The notes under the pieces are model-generated. The model was given only the letters and a program-made list of their open reading frames with translations, made no database searches and was not told the origin of the DNA. Below are positions 6,540 to 15,512 of a DNA stretch of 64,000 bases, piece after piece (position 1 is the first letter of the stretch; each line of letters starts with the position of its first letter). The DNA comes from an uncultured Verrucomicrobia subdivision 3 bacterium (GTDB lineage Bacteria; Verrucomicrobiota; Verrucomicrobiia; Limisphaerales; UBA11358), in NCBI GenBank assembly GCA_903865745.1, contig CAIPKV010000078.1:1-64000 (forward strand). The letters run 5' to 3'. The translations under genes and the position numbers were made by a program.

Positions 6540-8410
6540 GGCGAATTAGTGACGGATAGGTTCAACAGGTCGTCGCGGATCTTGTCTTCGAGGTCGAAAA
6601 TCACGACGTCCTGCGTATTCGTGACGAGCAAAACATATTTGCGCGCGCCCTTGGTGGCATCGGCAAAACCCTGCAAATACAGGCGCTGGCGATAGACATC
6701 CGGCGCGGCTTCAAAGGCGGGAATCTGGTTGGTGAACAATCCGGCTTCGGCAAACTTGGAGGAAACCAACTGAACGCGTTTGGCATCCGCCACATTCGTG
6801 ACGGTGAAGGCTTGCGCGCCGGAAAGGGCGTTCAGGCGAATGGCGCCTGCCTGCGCATCCAGAATCTTGGCCAGCTTGGTCTGCTGCGCGCCGACCACTT
6901 TTTCGTAGGTGGCGGCGACCTCCTTATCGGTCGGCGGATGGATATCTTGCAGGCCGACAAAAATGATCTTCGCGCCGAGCGAACGCGCATTGGCCGAGGC
7001 TTGAATCCGGTCACGAATTGCGTCCGCCGCCTGCAATCGGCCCTGCGACAGCACATCGTTCAAATCAACCCCAACGAAATACTTGATGACCTCCTGCGTC
7101 GCCAAATCCTTCAACAACGCATCCGGCGCATTATTCTTGTAAGCCCAGTCGGTGACATTCGTGATCTGAAATTGCACCGGGATGCTGACGGTGATGAGGC
7201 CGACCGCCTGCACCTTGGTCGCGTCGTTTGTGCCGCTGCTGTCCGTTTGCGACGTGACGGTGGCGCGGTTGGCGACCAGAAAGTTCTCCTCCTTATTATG
7301 GCTGACCGTCCAGAGAATCGTGTTCGCCGCCTCGCTTTGCGCGTCCGGCGTGTAGCCGACGGCGAACGACTGAATCTGCTCGGTGCGGAAGCGGTAAACC
7401 TTGTCCACCGGCCACGGCAGCTTGAAATGAGCGCCAGGATTGAGCGTCGCGACTGGCCGGCCGAAATGTTCCAGCACCGCTTGTTCACCTACATCCACAA
7501 ATACAATCGTGGTGGACAAAACCAGCGCGGCAAACTGAATGAGCAGCAGCGCTGCGAGATTCTTCTGGGCTGCTTGGAAGAACCACGTCTCCGAAACCTT
7601 GAAGCCAAACTGATAATCCAGCGTCTGCGCGGCCGTGGTGAACAGGCTTTCGGGTTGCGCGAAAATACCCACGACGCGGCTTTCGTAAAGCGGTCGCGCG
7701 ACCTTGCCCTTCACGCGCGGACGATATATCTCCAGCAACAGCGTCAGCAGATTTTCCACCGCCATCAGACCGAGCAGCCCACAGAGGACGCGCGCAAGAT
7801 AGAAATCAGCCCGTGGAAATTTGGCCTCCACACCCGCGATGGCCAGCGCGGTCAGCGCACAGACATAAGCACCCGCCAGCAGAAAGCTCGCGCCGGGCCG
7901 GAGCAGCCGATGATTCTCCAGCCGCGCAATCGTCACGGAGAAGCGACCTATCAAAAACAGCAGCAACGCAAAGATGGCGAAGAGCGAAAGCGCCGCGGTG
8001 GCGTTGGCCGCATTGATACCGGCCGTATTTTTGCCGCTCCAATTCCACAAGAGCCACGCGCCGCCCGCTTCCAGCAACAGGATTACCACCGCGAAGCCGG
8101 GCACGAAGAATTTCTCGAATTGCAGCCGCGCGTTCTGCGCCGGAAAGCTGCCGCCGTCCTTGCTTTCAAATAATGATGCACCCCGGCTGTGCGCAAGTTC
8201 ATCGAGTTCCAGTTTCTCCGAGCGCTCATTTTCTTCGAGCCGCATCTGGAACCAGCTCGTAAAAGTGACGAGCACGCCCAGCCCCAGAAAGACGGCCGCC
8301 ACCTGTCCCGCCAGCGAACCGGCGAATACCGTCACGGCAAAGCCAGCGAGGAAAATCAGGACGGCGACTACGAGATTGACCAACCCGTTCTTTTGGATGT
8401 TGCGTTCCAT
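6536..8410 (-). CDS. Polytopic membrane protein with C-terminal HflK-like SPFH domain
   Basis: At 624 residues it is about twice the normal HflK length. The N-terminal half holds several hydrophobic helices (near residues 10-50, 105-130, 140-165, 175-195, 205-225, 285-305) separated by a charged loop. The last helix leads into an SPFH domain that starts DVGEQAVLEHFGRPV and includes HFKLPWPVDKVYRF. The C-terminal part includes ATYEKVVGAQQTKLAKILDA, an SPFH helical region. I do not recognise the N-terminal membrane module. It overlaps the HflC-like gene by 4 bp and begins 2 bp after the permease stop. Confidence 0.75.
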   Translation of the reverse strand: MERNIQKNGLVNLVVAVLIFLAGFAVTVFAGSLAGQVAAVFLGLGVLVTFTSWFQMRLEENERSEKLELDELAHSRGASLFESKDGGSFPAQNARLQFEKFFVPGFAVVILLLEAGGAWLLWNWSGKNTAGINAANATAALSLFAIFALLLFLIGRFSVTIARLENHRLLRPGASFLLAGAYVCALTALAIAGVEAKFPRADFYLARVLCGLLGLMAVENLLTLLLEIYRPRVKGKVARPLYESRVVGIFAQPESLFTTAAQTLDYQFGFKVSETWFFQAAQKNLAALLLIQFAALVLSTTIVFVDVGEQAVLEHFGRPVATLNPGAHFKLPWPVDKVYRFRTEQIQSFAVGYTPDAQSEAANTILWTVSHNKEENFLVANRATVTSQTDSSGTNDATKVQAVGLITVSIPVQFQITNVTDWAYKNNAPDALLKDLATQEVIKYFVGVDLNDVLSQGRLQAADAIRDRIQASANARSLGAKIIFVGLQDIHPPTDKEVAATYEKVVGAQQTKLAKILDAQAGAIRLNALSGAQAFTVTNVADAKRVQLVSSKFAEAGLFTNQIPAFEAAPDVYRQRLYLQGFADATKGARKYVLLVTNTQDVVIFDLEDKIRDDLLNLSVTNSP

Positions 8411-8412
8411 TA

Positions 8413-9375
8413 TTAACTCAATTCACGGTCATCAAACAGCGCCACGCCCACGGCCAGCGCTGCGCCGGCATAGCAAACCGCATAGCCGAGCGCTTTGCCG
8501 ACGTAAGCCCATTGAAACGTGTTCTTCCCCGTTTCGAGCGCGTCGGCGAGCCAGAAAAGCTGCCAGTTTGGTACAACGCTGTAAAGCATCGAACCCCACC
8601 AACTGCCATGCGCAGCAGGGATGCCAAAGAAATAATCCGACATCAGCCCCAGCAGAAAAACCGCCGAGCAAACTGCCAGCGTCGCAATCATGTCCAGCCG
8701 CGTGGAGCAGGCTAGCGCCACCGCCGCCAGAATCCACAGCGCGAACAAAATCAAAATGCCCGCCGGAATCAGCCGCCAGTCGACCGCCGCCTGTTGACTC
8801 ATGCTTTGCATCTGTGTGGTGAATTGAAAAATGATAAAGGCCGCCAGCGTGGTCAGCGCGACCAGCGCAATCACGGCGTCGCTGACAAACGGGCGGCGCA
8901 GGAAGAAATTGCTAAAACCCGCCAGCGCGTAGGCTAGAGCAATACCGCCGCCGAAAATCGCAATGGCCAGCAGGTTCGTTTTGCCATACGCGTCAAAGGC
9001 CATCCAACTGGCCAGCATCACGCCGACCATGTTGACGTAGGCGAGCAGCGCCAGCGCCGCCGCGAGCCCGGCGAATTTCGCCACCAGGAATTGCGCACGT
9101 CCCACCGGCTTCGACAGCACCGCCAGCGCCGTGCCGGTGCGGATTTCCCGCGCGAGCGAGGCCGACGCGCTCAGCACCGCGCCGAACAGACCGGTCAGCA
9201 GCATCACCGCCAGCGCGCTGGTTTTGACCAGCTTCATTTCGTCGCCGAACGCGAAGTAGTAGGGCACGGCGAGAAAGATCTCGAACAGCACGGAACCCGT
9301 CAGCAGCAGCAGAAAGATCGGCTGCCGGATAAGTTCCATGAAGGCGTTGACCGCTATGTTCCTGAATTGTCGCAT
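8413..9375 (-). CDS. ABC-2 type permease, first gene of the SPFH operon
   Basis: The protein is about 320 residues from ATG 9375; a TTG three codons upstream is the alternative start. It shows the ABC-2/NosY pattern: amphipathic start (RNIAVNAFMELIRQ), a first helix, ASASLAREIRTGTALAVLSK as the conserved cytoplasmic coupling segment, then further helices up to the C-terminus. Such permeases require an ATP-binding partner, but none is encoded upstream; the neighbouring gene korA is divergent. The next gene starts 2 bp downstream. Substrate unknown. Confidence 0.8.
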   Translation of the reverse strand: MRQFRNIAVNAFMELIRQPIFLLLLTGSVLFEIFLAVPYYFAFGDEMKLVKTSALAVMLLTGLFGAVLSASASLAREIRTGTALAVLSKPVGRAQFLVAKFAGLAAALALLAYVNMVGVMLASWMAFDAYGKTNLLAIAIFGGGIALAYALAGFSNFFLRRPFVSDAVIALVALTTLAAFIIFQFTTQMQSMSQQAAVDWRLIPAGILILFALWILAAVALACSTRLDMIATLAVCSAVFLLGLMSDYFFGIPAAHGSWWGSMLYSVVPNWQLFWLADALETGKNTFQWAYVGKALGYAVCYAGAALAVGVALFDDRELS

Positions 9376-9668
9376 GACTTCCAATCAGCTTACGAACCGC
9401 GCGCTCATTTGCCAACGGTTAATCCGCGTGGATACCAGGAAATGGAGCATGTTCCCAGCGTTTGCGTTCAATCTAAGGAGCCGCGCGCGCCGCCGTCCGG
9501 AACCGGCCGGCACCGATGGCTGGAGGGAGCTATTAGTAATCGTCAGCTTACACGACACAACTCATGGCCTTCCTAACTCTGCCAGCCAACCCCCATCCGC
9601 CAAATTTGTCATGAATTTGGCAAAAGAGGGTGAGCCGGCGCTTCGGGGATATAGTCCATTGTTAATAC
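9376..9668. other. Divergent intergenic region, permease operon / korA
   Basis: About 290 bp without a supportable gene. It must contain promoters for both directions, but I found no pair of -35/-10 boxes with acceptable spacing. A small dyad, CCAAATTTGTCATGAATTTGG at 9599-9619 (arms CCAAAT/ATTTGG), could be an operator. Confidence 0.35.
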
Positions 9669-11462
9669 ATGAGTGAAGATTTGATTATCGGCATCGCAGG
9701 TTCCGGCGGTGACGGCGTGATTTCAGCGGGCGAATCGCTGATCACCGCCGCAGCGCTGGAAGGTTATCACGGCGTCATGACCAAGAGCTTCGGCTCGCAG
9801 ATTCGCGGCGGTGAGGCCTCCTGCCGATTGCGACTGGCGACCCAGCCCGTGCTCAATCCCAACGGCCCGCTCGACGTGGCGGTGGCGCTCAACTGGGATG
9901 ACTTCCGCCGGTTTGGCGCGGAGCTGCCCGTCGAGGCCGCGACCATCGTCATCTATGAGAGCAACACCGGCGTCGCGCCCGATAAGCTGCCGTTGCAAGG
10001 CGTAAAGCCAGCCGTCGTCTTCAGCGTGCCGATTACCGCAATGGCCGCGGAACATGCCGGCACTGACAAGGCCAAGAACATCGTCATCGCCGGCCTGCTC
10101 GCGGGCTGGTTTGGTATTGGCCGCGAAAGCATGCTGGCGGGTATTCGCAAGAAATTTGCCAAGAAAGGCGCTACCGTCGTGGAAGGCAATGTCCGCGCGT
10201 TCCAAGCCGGACTCGATTTCACCACCGCGAATCCCCTGCCCGAAGATCGCAAGCTTTCCGCTGCGCATACCGGCGGCACCGCTAAGCTCCTGACCGATGG
10301 CAACGACATGTGCGCAGCGGCGGCCATCTTTGCCGGGTGCACCTTTTTCGGCGGCTACCCCATCACGCCCTCGACGGAGATTATGCAATTCCTCGACCGC
10401 GAGATTTGGAAGTACGGCGGCACCGTCTTGCAGGCTGAGGACGAAATCGCCGGGGTCGGCGCGGTCGTCGGTGCCTCGTTCGCGGGCAAGAAGGCGATGA
10501 CCGCCACGTCCGGTCCCGGTATGTCGCTCAAGACCGAGATTCTCGGGCTGGCGAGTCTGGCGGAACTCCCGCTCGTCTGCGTCAATGTCCAGCGCGGCGG
10601 CCCTTCCACCGGCATGCCCACCAAGGCCGAGCAATCCGATTTGTTTCAAGCCGCCTTTTCTGCGCATGGCGATTGCCTGCGGCCCGTGCTCGCCCCCACC
10701 AGTGTGGCCGATATTTTCGGCGTCACGGTCGAAGCCTTTAATCTCGCCGAATATTATCAGACACCCGTCATCGTGTTGTCCGATCAAGAGATTGCGCAAC
10801 GCAAGGAGACCGTTGACCCGATTGACACCACCAAGTTCCAGATCATCGAGCGCCGCCGGCCGAGCGGGCCCGAGCTGGTGAATTATGCCCGCTTCAAGTT
10901 CACCGAATCCGGCATCAGCCCCATCAGCCATCCCGGCATGGTCGGCGGCAACTATCTCGCCGCCGGCATCGAGCACAACGAGCAGGGCCGCCCCACCGCC
11001 AGTGGCGAACTGCACGCGCGCATGAATGAAAAGCGCTTTAACAAATTCAATCCGCTCAAGAACCGCCGCGACCTGTTCACGATCGAAGGCGACCCGGACG
11101 CGCCCATCGGCATGGTAAGCTGGGGCAGTGTCGCCGGCGTCGCGCGCGAAGCGTTGCGGCTCGCGCAGGCCGAAGGCTTGCAGGTGAAGCTGCTCGTGCC
11201 CCAACTGCTGTATCCCGTGGCCGAGCAGGTCTATCAGGACTTCTTCGCGTCGGTGCAACGCGGCTTGTTCGTCGAACAATCCTATCAGGCGCAGCTCTAC
11301 CGCATCGTGCGGATGAATGTGGATTTGCCCGCCGCCGTCAAACCCTTCGCCAAGAGCGGCTCCAACCCCATCCTCGCCACGGAAGTGTTAAAACTCCTGC
11401 GCGAAATGGTCGTCGCCATCCAAAGCAACAGCCAATCCCAACCCGAAGCCGTCCAAGATTAA
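9669..11462 (+). CDS. korA: 2-oxoacid:ferredoxin oxidoreductase, fused gamma-alpha subunit
   Basis: This 597-residue subunit belongs to the enzyme that oxidatively decarboxylates 2-oxoglutarate (or a related 2-oxoacid) to the acyl-CoA with ferredoxin as acceptor. Residues 1-190 are the gamma domain, beginning GIAGSGGDGVISAGE and with SQIRGGEASCRLR. From about 210 the alpha domain follows, with FFGGYPITPSTE and the family signature GGPSTGMPTKAEQSDL. The gamma-alpha fusion and pairing with a two-domain beta subunit are typical of KorAB-type enzymes. It is cotranscribed with korB 26 bp downstream. Substrate assignment to 2-oxoglutarate is by family architecture only. Confidence 0.92.
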   Translation: MSEDLIIGIAGSGGDGVISAGESLITAAALEGYHGVMTKSFGSQIRGGEASCRLRLATQPVLNPNGPLDVAVALNWDDFRRFGAELPVEAATIVIYESNTGVAPDKLPLQGVKPAVVFSVPITAMAAEHAGTDKAKNIVIAGLLAGWFGIGRESMLAGIRKKFAKKGATVVEGNVRAFQAGLDFTTANPLPEDRKLSAAHTGGTAKLLTDGNDMCAAAAIFAGCTFFGGYPITPSTEIMQFLDREIWKYGGTVLQAEDEIAGVGAVVGASFAGKKAMTATSGPGMSLKTEILGLASLAELPLVCVNVQRGGPSTGMPTKAEQSDLFQAAFSAHGDCLRPVLAPTSVADIFGVTVEAFNLAEYYQTPVIVLSDQEIAQRKETVDPIDTTKFQIIERRRPSGPELVNYARFKFTESGISPISHPGMVGGNYLAAGIEHNEQGRPTASGELHARMNEKRFNKFNPLKNRRDLFTIEGDPDAPIGMVSWGSVAGVAREALRLAQAEGLQVKLLVPQLLYPVAEQVYQDFFASVQRGLFVEQSYQAQLYRIVRMNVDLPAAVKPFAKSGSNPILATEVLKLLREMVVAIQSNSQSQPEAVQD

Positions 11463-11488
11463 CCGACCTTCACCTAATATATAACATC

Positions 11489-12394
11489 ATGACCACGCTC
11501 GAAGCTCCGACGAAACCTCTCTCGCTCACCAAATTTCAGGCGGGCGACTTCAAAAGCGATCTCAAGCCCATCTGGTGCCCCGGCTGCGGCGACTTTGGCG
11601 TCGTCACCGCCATCACCCGCGCCCTCGCCAATCTCGGCCGGCCGCCGCATGAGATTGCCTTCGTGTCCGGCATCGGCTGTTCCAGCCGCATCCCCGGCTA
11701 CACCACCGCCTACGGCTTCAACACCGTGCACGGCCGCTCCCTGCCCATCGCGCAGGGCATCAAACTAGCCAACCCCGAGCTCCTCGTCCTCGTGGCCAGT
11801 GGCGATGGTGACGGCTTTTCCATCGGCGGCGGCCACGTGGCGCACGTCATCCGGCGCAACATCGATATCACCTACATCGTGATGGACAACCAGATTTATG
11901 GCCTGACCAAAGGCCAGCTCTCGCCCACGTCCTCACGCGGGCGCAAGACCGTCACCTCCAGCTTTGGCAGCCTCGAAGAACCGGTGAACCCCCTGCTCTA
12001 CGTCATGGGTTACGGCGCGAACTACGTGGCCCAAGGCACGCCGGCGGACATGGTCGGCCTTGGCAAGATTATCGAAGAAGGTATCCGCTACCCCGGGTTC
12101 GCCTTCATCAACGTCCAATCGCCCTGCGTCACCTACGGCATGGAAGATCAGCAGCTCAAGGCGCATAAGACCAATATGCAAAGTTTGGAAGCCCTGGGCC
12201 ACGATACGTCTGACCGCGCGAAAGCGACCGAACTGGCCCGCGAATACGGCACCAAGCTTTACACCGGTGTCCTGTATCGCAACCCCAATCCGCCGGCGAC
12301 CTACGGCCAAGGCGTGACCGAACGTCAGGAAGCCCTCAAGAAAACCGCCGTCCCACGCCACGAGATTTTAAATAGGTTCAAGCCGAGCAACTAA
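11489..12394 (+). CDS. korB: 2-oxoacid:ferredoxin oxidoreductase, beta (TPP) subunit
   Basis: This 301-residue subunit binds thiamine diphosphate. Visible motifs are WCPGCGDFG (CxxC, iron-sulfur ligands), GIGCSSRIPGY, HGRSLPIAQG and GDGDGFSIGGGH followed by DNQIYGLTKGQ, the TPP/Mg site. It completes the KorAB pair with the preceding gene. A 21-bp repeat array begins about 97 bp after its stop. Confidence 0.93.
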   Translation: MTTLEAPTKPLSLTKFQAGDFKSDLKPIWCPGCGDFGVVTAITRALANLGRPPHEIAFVSGIGCSSRIPGYTTAYGFNTVHGRSLPIAQGIKLANPELLVLVASGDGDGFSIGGGHVAHVIRRNIDITYIVMDNQIYGLTKGQLSPTSSRGRKTVTSSFGSLEEPVNPLLYVMGYGANYVAQGTPADMVGLGKIIEEGIRYPGFAFINVQSPCVTYGMEDQQLKAHKTNMQSLEALGHDTSDRAKATELAREYGTKLYTGVLYRNPNPPATYGQGVTERQEALKKTAVPRHEILNRFKPSN

Positions 12395-12490
12395 TTGCTA
12401 ACCGAACCTGGCGTTACGCTCGTTCAAGGCAGACGCCGCCTCGGACCTTGGCCGACGCAGCCCGTAGCTCCAAGCAGTTTCCCCAGTCCT

Positions 12491-12658
12491 CTGGCTAAAC
12501 TGCTGGAAGGTCTGGCTAATCGCACCGATCATCTGGGCATTCTGCTGGATGACCTGGCTAAACTGCCCGATGGTCTGGCTAAACCCACCGGCCATCTGGC
12601 TAAACTGCCCGATGACCTGGCTAAACCCACAGATCATCTGGCTAAACCCACCAATGAT
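12491..12658 (+). repeat. 21-bp period array A (8 units)
   Basis: Eight consecutive 21-bp units beginning CTGGCTAA (start points 12491, 12512, 12533 and so on) differ by substitutions but keep exact spacing with no indels. The region between korB and the converging gene at 12813 (about 420 bp) holds nothing else recognisable. Because 21 is divisible by three, the array is open in frames on both strands (heptad peptides such as LAKLPDD or GGFSQMI), so open frames alone do not argue for coding. No clear internal dyad was found, unlike arrays B, D and E. Confidence 0.85.
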
Positions 12659-12812
12659 CCAGCGCCCACCATCAAACCGCCGGCTAAGCCCCCTAAACCT
12701 TCGTATAAACAACTCATTAATAACTATATACGCCTGAATCTAATGAACTGGCACCTGAAGATAGCCGGCGCGCCCACAATTCACCCTCAATTCACCCTAG
12801 TTGGCGCCCACC

Positions 12813-13412
12813 TCAGGGAGAAATTTTTTCGTGACGCGAGGGATGGCCATGCCACTTAAGCAGTACGCCAACGAAAGTTGCGTCCAAGCGCGAACTGAAT
12901 ACTTCCACAAAGGAATAGCCCCGTTTCACCGCCACCCAGAGTGAAGTGAAGAAGAGCGCGATGAAAATGGTTTGGTTCTGCCAGCCGTCCAGCTTCCACT
13001 GATATTTACAAAACCAAATGGGATGCCGGAACAGGGGCTCGGAATAACAGATCGGCCAGAGGTCGCAGATTTCCGGCCCGCGCGAGCCAAAGTAATCACA
13101 CAGCAGATGCAAGTGAAAGGTAAGCAGGCAGAGCAGCAACACCCGCTGCCGTTGCTGGGCATAAAGCGCAAATAGTATTGAAACCACCAAGGCCGCCGGC
13201 CAGCCGTGCATCAGCACATGATGATACGTTTGGTAATAATGGTACGTGCACGCTTGGCCGGAAATCCACGAACCCACCACGTCGGGAATCACGCCCAGCC
13301 CATCGATGTCCGGTACCACGCCGGCCCAGGTCACCAGTTTGCGGTCTCGCGGATTATTGGTCGTGGCTGTAGCCACCAGCCAGCTGCCAACGAGATGCGT
13401 GAGCGGCGACAT
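12813..13412 (-). CDS. Membrane-bound metal-dependent hydrolase-like protein (DUF457/YdjM)
   Basis: This 199-residue protein has the DUF457/YdjM signature: HLVGSWLVAT at the start, PDIDGLG, YHHVLMHG and a central HLLCDYFGSRGPE with the conserved His/Asp residues. At least three hydrophobic segments (around residues 70-85, 90-108 and 148-165) place it in the inner membrane. Family members are uncharacterised relatives of LexA-regulated YdjM; catalysis is unproven. It starts 11 bp after the broken GH97 gene and probably shares its transcript. Confidence 0.75.
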   Translation of the reverse strand: MSPLTHLVGSWLVATATTNNPRDRKLVTWAGVVPDIDGLGVIPDVVGSWISGQACTYHYYQTYHHVLMHGWPAALVVSILFALYAQQRQRVLLLCLLTFHLHLLCDYFGSRGPEICDLWPICYSEPLFRHPIWFCKYQWKLDGWQNQTIFIALFFTSLWVAVKRGYSFVEVFSSRLDATFVGVLLKWHGHPSRHEKISP

Positions 13413-13423
13413 TCAGCGGAGCT

Positions 13424-15361
13424 TTACTTGATGGGCGTCAGTTGCGCGACGTAGCCGCCGGCGGGGAGCAGCGTTAACTGCAACGTGCTCTTGGCGTCCA
13501 CGGTCTGCTGGTCGGCTTTGACGGCGGTGTAATCCGCGCCGTCCGGCTGGTCCGCAAAGCCATTCAGCGCCCAGCGCTTTTTACCCAGAAAATCCAGCGG
13601 CACGGTCAGCGTCGCGGCGTCATCACCATTCATCGCGGCCACATACCAGCGCGGGCCGGCGCGCCGCGCGATGACGATGGTCTTGGCCACATCGGCATTC
13701 AACACCACGGTTTCATCCCACACGGTGGGGAGGTTGCGGAAGAATTCCACACCGGGCTGGCCGCGATAATTCGCCGGGCTGTCGCACAGGACCAGCAGCG
13801 GGCTGGGATAAATAACGGTCATCGCGAGCTACCGCGCCCGCGTGCCCATGACTTGCGCGGGATAGGTGGTCTGGAAATCAGCGGGCTTACGATTCACAAA
13901 GCCGCCCGGGGTAAAATCCATCGGCCCCAGCAGCGCGCGCGTGAATGGCAGCGTGATGGTGTGCAGCGGGTTGCATTTGTTGCCGCGCAGTTTGTTATAT
14001 TCGTTGCCCATGACGCCTTCCTGCGTGATGAAGTTGGGATAGGTCCGCGCAAGTCCGGTCGGTTTATACGCGCCGTGGAAATCAACCATCAGGTGGTAAT
14101 GGGCGGCCACTTTTAGCGCGGCTTCGTACCATTGCACGGTCTCCTGGCTGTCGCTGTTCATGAAATCCACTTTCACGCCCGCCACGCCCCAGCTGGCCAT
14201 GGTGGAAAAAACTTTCTCAAAGCCGACTTTGGTCAAATCGCGCGAGTGCATCCAGATGAAGAGTTTCACGCCGTGCGCCCGGGCGTAGGCCAGCACCTCG
14301 GGCATGTTCATGTGGGGTTCCGGCACCGTGGGATCGCGCTTATACCAATTCCAATCCATGAGCTGATACGGCCAACCCATCTCGGCGGCGAAGTCGATGT
14401 ACGCTTTTTCCGAGACGGTATCGCCGCGCGCCTGCACGGCGGTGTATTGCGGTAGATTCGTATTCACGCCGGTCCACCACGGGTCCCACGCGCAGACGCC
14501 GGGCTTGACCCACGGCAAATCGCCAAGCTGGTTGGGTGTGGCGAGATTCGCGATGAGGTCGGAATTAATCAAGTCCGCCGGCGTGCGCCCAATCATCAGG
14601 ACGCGCCACGGACTGACGCGCGGCACCGCGGAAACAACGAGGCCTTTTTTATCTTTGCGCGGCGCGAGTTTGACCCCGACATTTTCCGAGCCGGTGCCGG
14701 TGCTGAACATGCCCGCCCAATCCCGCAAATCGGCTTCGGTCACGGCGACGTAAGCCGCGGGCGTGGCCACCAGCAGGGGCAGGGTGTTTTCCTGGCCGGG
14801 CGGAATGGTGCTGAGCGTGGCTTCGGGGTAATGATTCTCAGCGCAACTGGATGGCTCGCCGTACCAGCAGCGGTCATCGCCGGTGAAATGAAATTCGGTC
14901 AGCTCGTTGGTCAGCACGAAATGGCCGAGCTTGGACGCCACCGGCAAATCGTAGCGGAACGCGACGCCATCGTCGTAGGCGCGCACAATCAGGCCGAACG
15001 TGCGGTCGGCCTCGGACAATGTCAGGCGCAATTCGCGCCAGTGGTCGCGCACTTCCAGGCGCTTGCCGAAATGATTTTCCCACGTGCCATTGTGCCGCGC
15101 GGTTTTGGTTTTGGTGATGGTGGCCGTCGGGCCGAGCCGGGTGCCGTCCTGAAATTCCAGGCCCAGCCGCGAATCGTCCAGCACCGGTTTGGCCGCCAGC
15201 TCGACGCGATAATGCAAGCCGCCTTGATCCGAGACCAAGACGGTCAGCTGACCATCAGGCGAAGTCAGCCGCGCGTCGGTCGCAGGCAGCGTCGGCGTGC
15301 TGGTGTACAAAAACCCCGCCGCGAGCAGGAGGGGTGCGTGGAAATAGGGCTTTAAGTTCAT
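13424..15361 (-). pseudogene. GH97 glycoside hydrolase interrupted by an in-frame amber codon
   Basis: The reading frame from ATG 15361 runs to TAA 13424-13426 with one interruption: TAG at 13831-13829, inside GTRAR-stop-LAMTVIYPSPL. Frame and similarity continue directly through it (CDSPANY, NGDDAATLTVPLDFL), so a single C-to-T change of a Gln codon is the simplest cause. The product would be about 645 residues: signal peptide (residues 1-26), GH97 N-terminal beta domain, TIM barrel with GVAGVKVDFMNSDSQ and EGVMGNEY, and a C-terminal beta domain. The Asp of KVDFM suggests the retaining (alpha-galactosidase-like) subgroup. As it stands the enzyme lacks its C-terminal domain unless the codon is read through. 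Confidence 0.85.
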
Positions 15362-15512
15362 GGTGAGATTTCGGCCGATTGAATAACACAGCGGGCAGCT
15401 GCTGTCAGGTATTTTACGATTGCGCCACGCCTCTGACATCACGGCGATAATATTTCCCGGGGTGGTAAGATCGCAGGCTGACGACTGAGGGATTGCGGCG
15501 CGGGCGGTTATA

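Noticed and set aside
12395-12859. 154-codon ORF through array A and a 104-codon ORF on the other strand
   Set aside because: Starts are not ATG with a ribosome site, and openness is explained by the 21-bp period.
13820-13832. Frameshift in the GH97 gene
   Set aside because: Both halves are in the same frame; the only lesion is one TAG codon.
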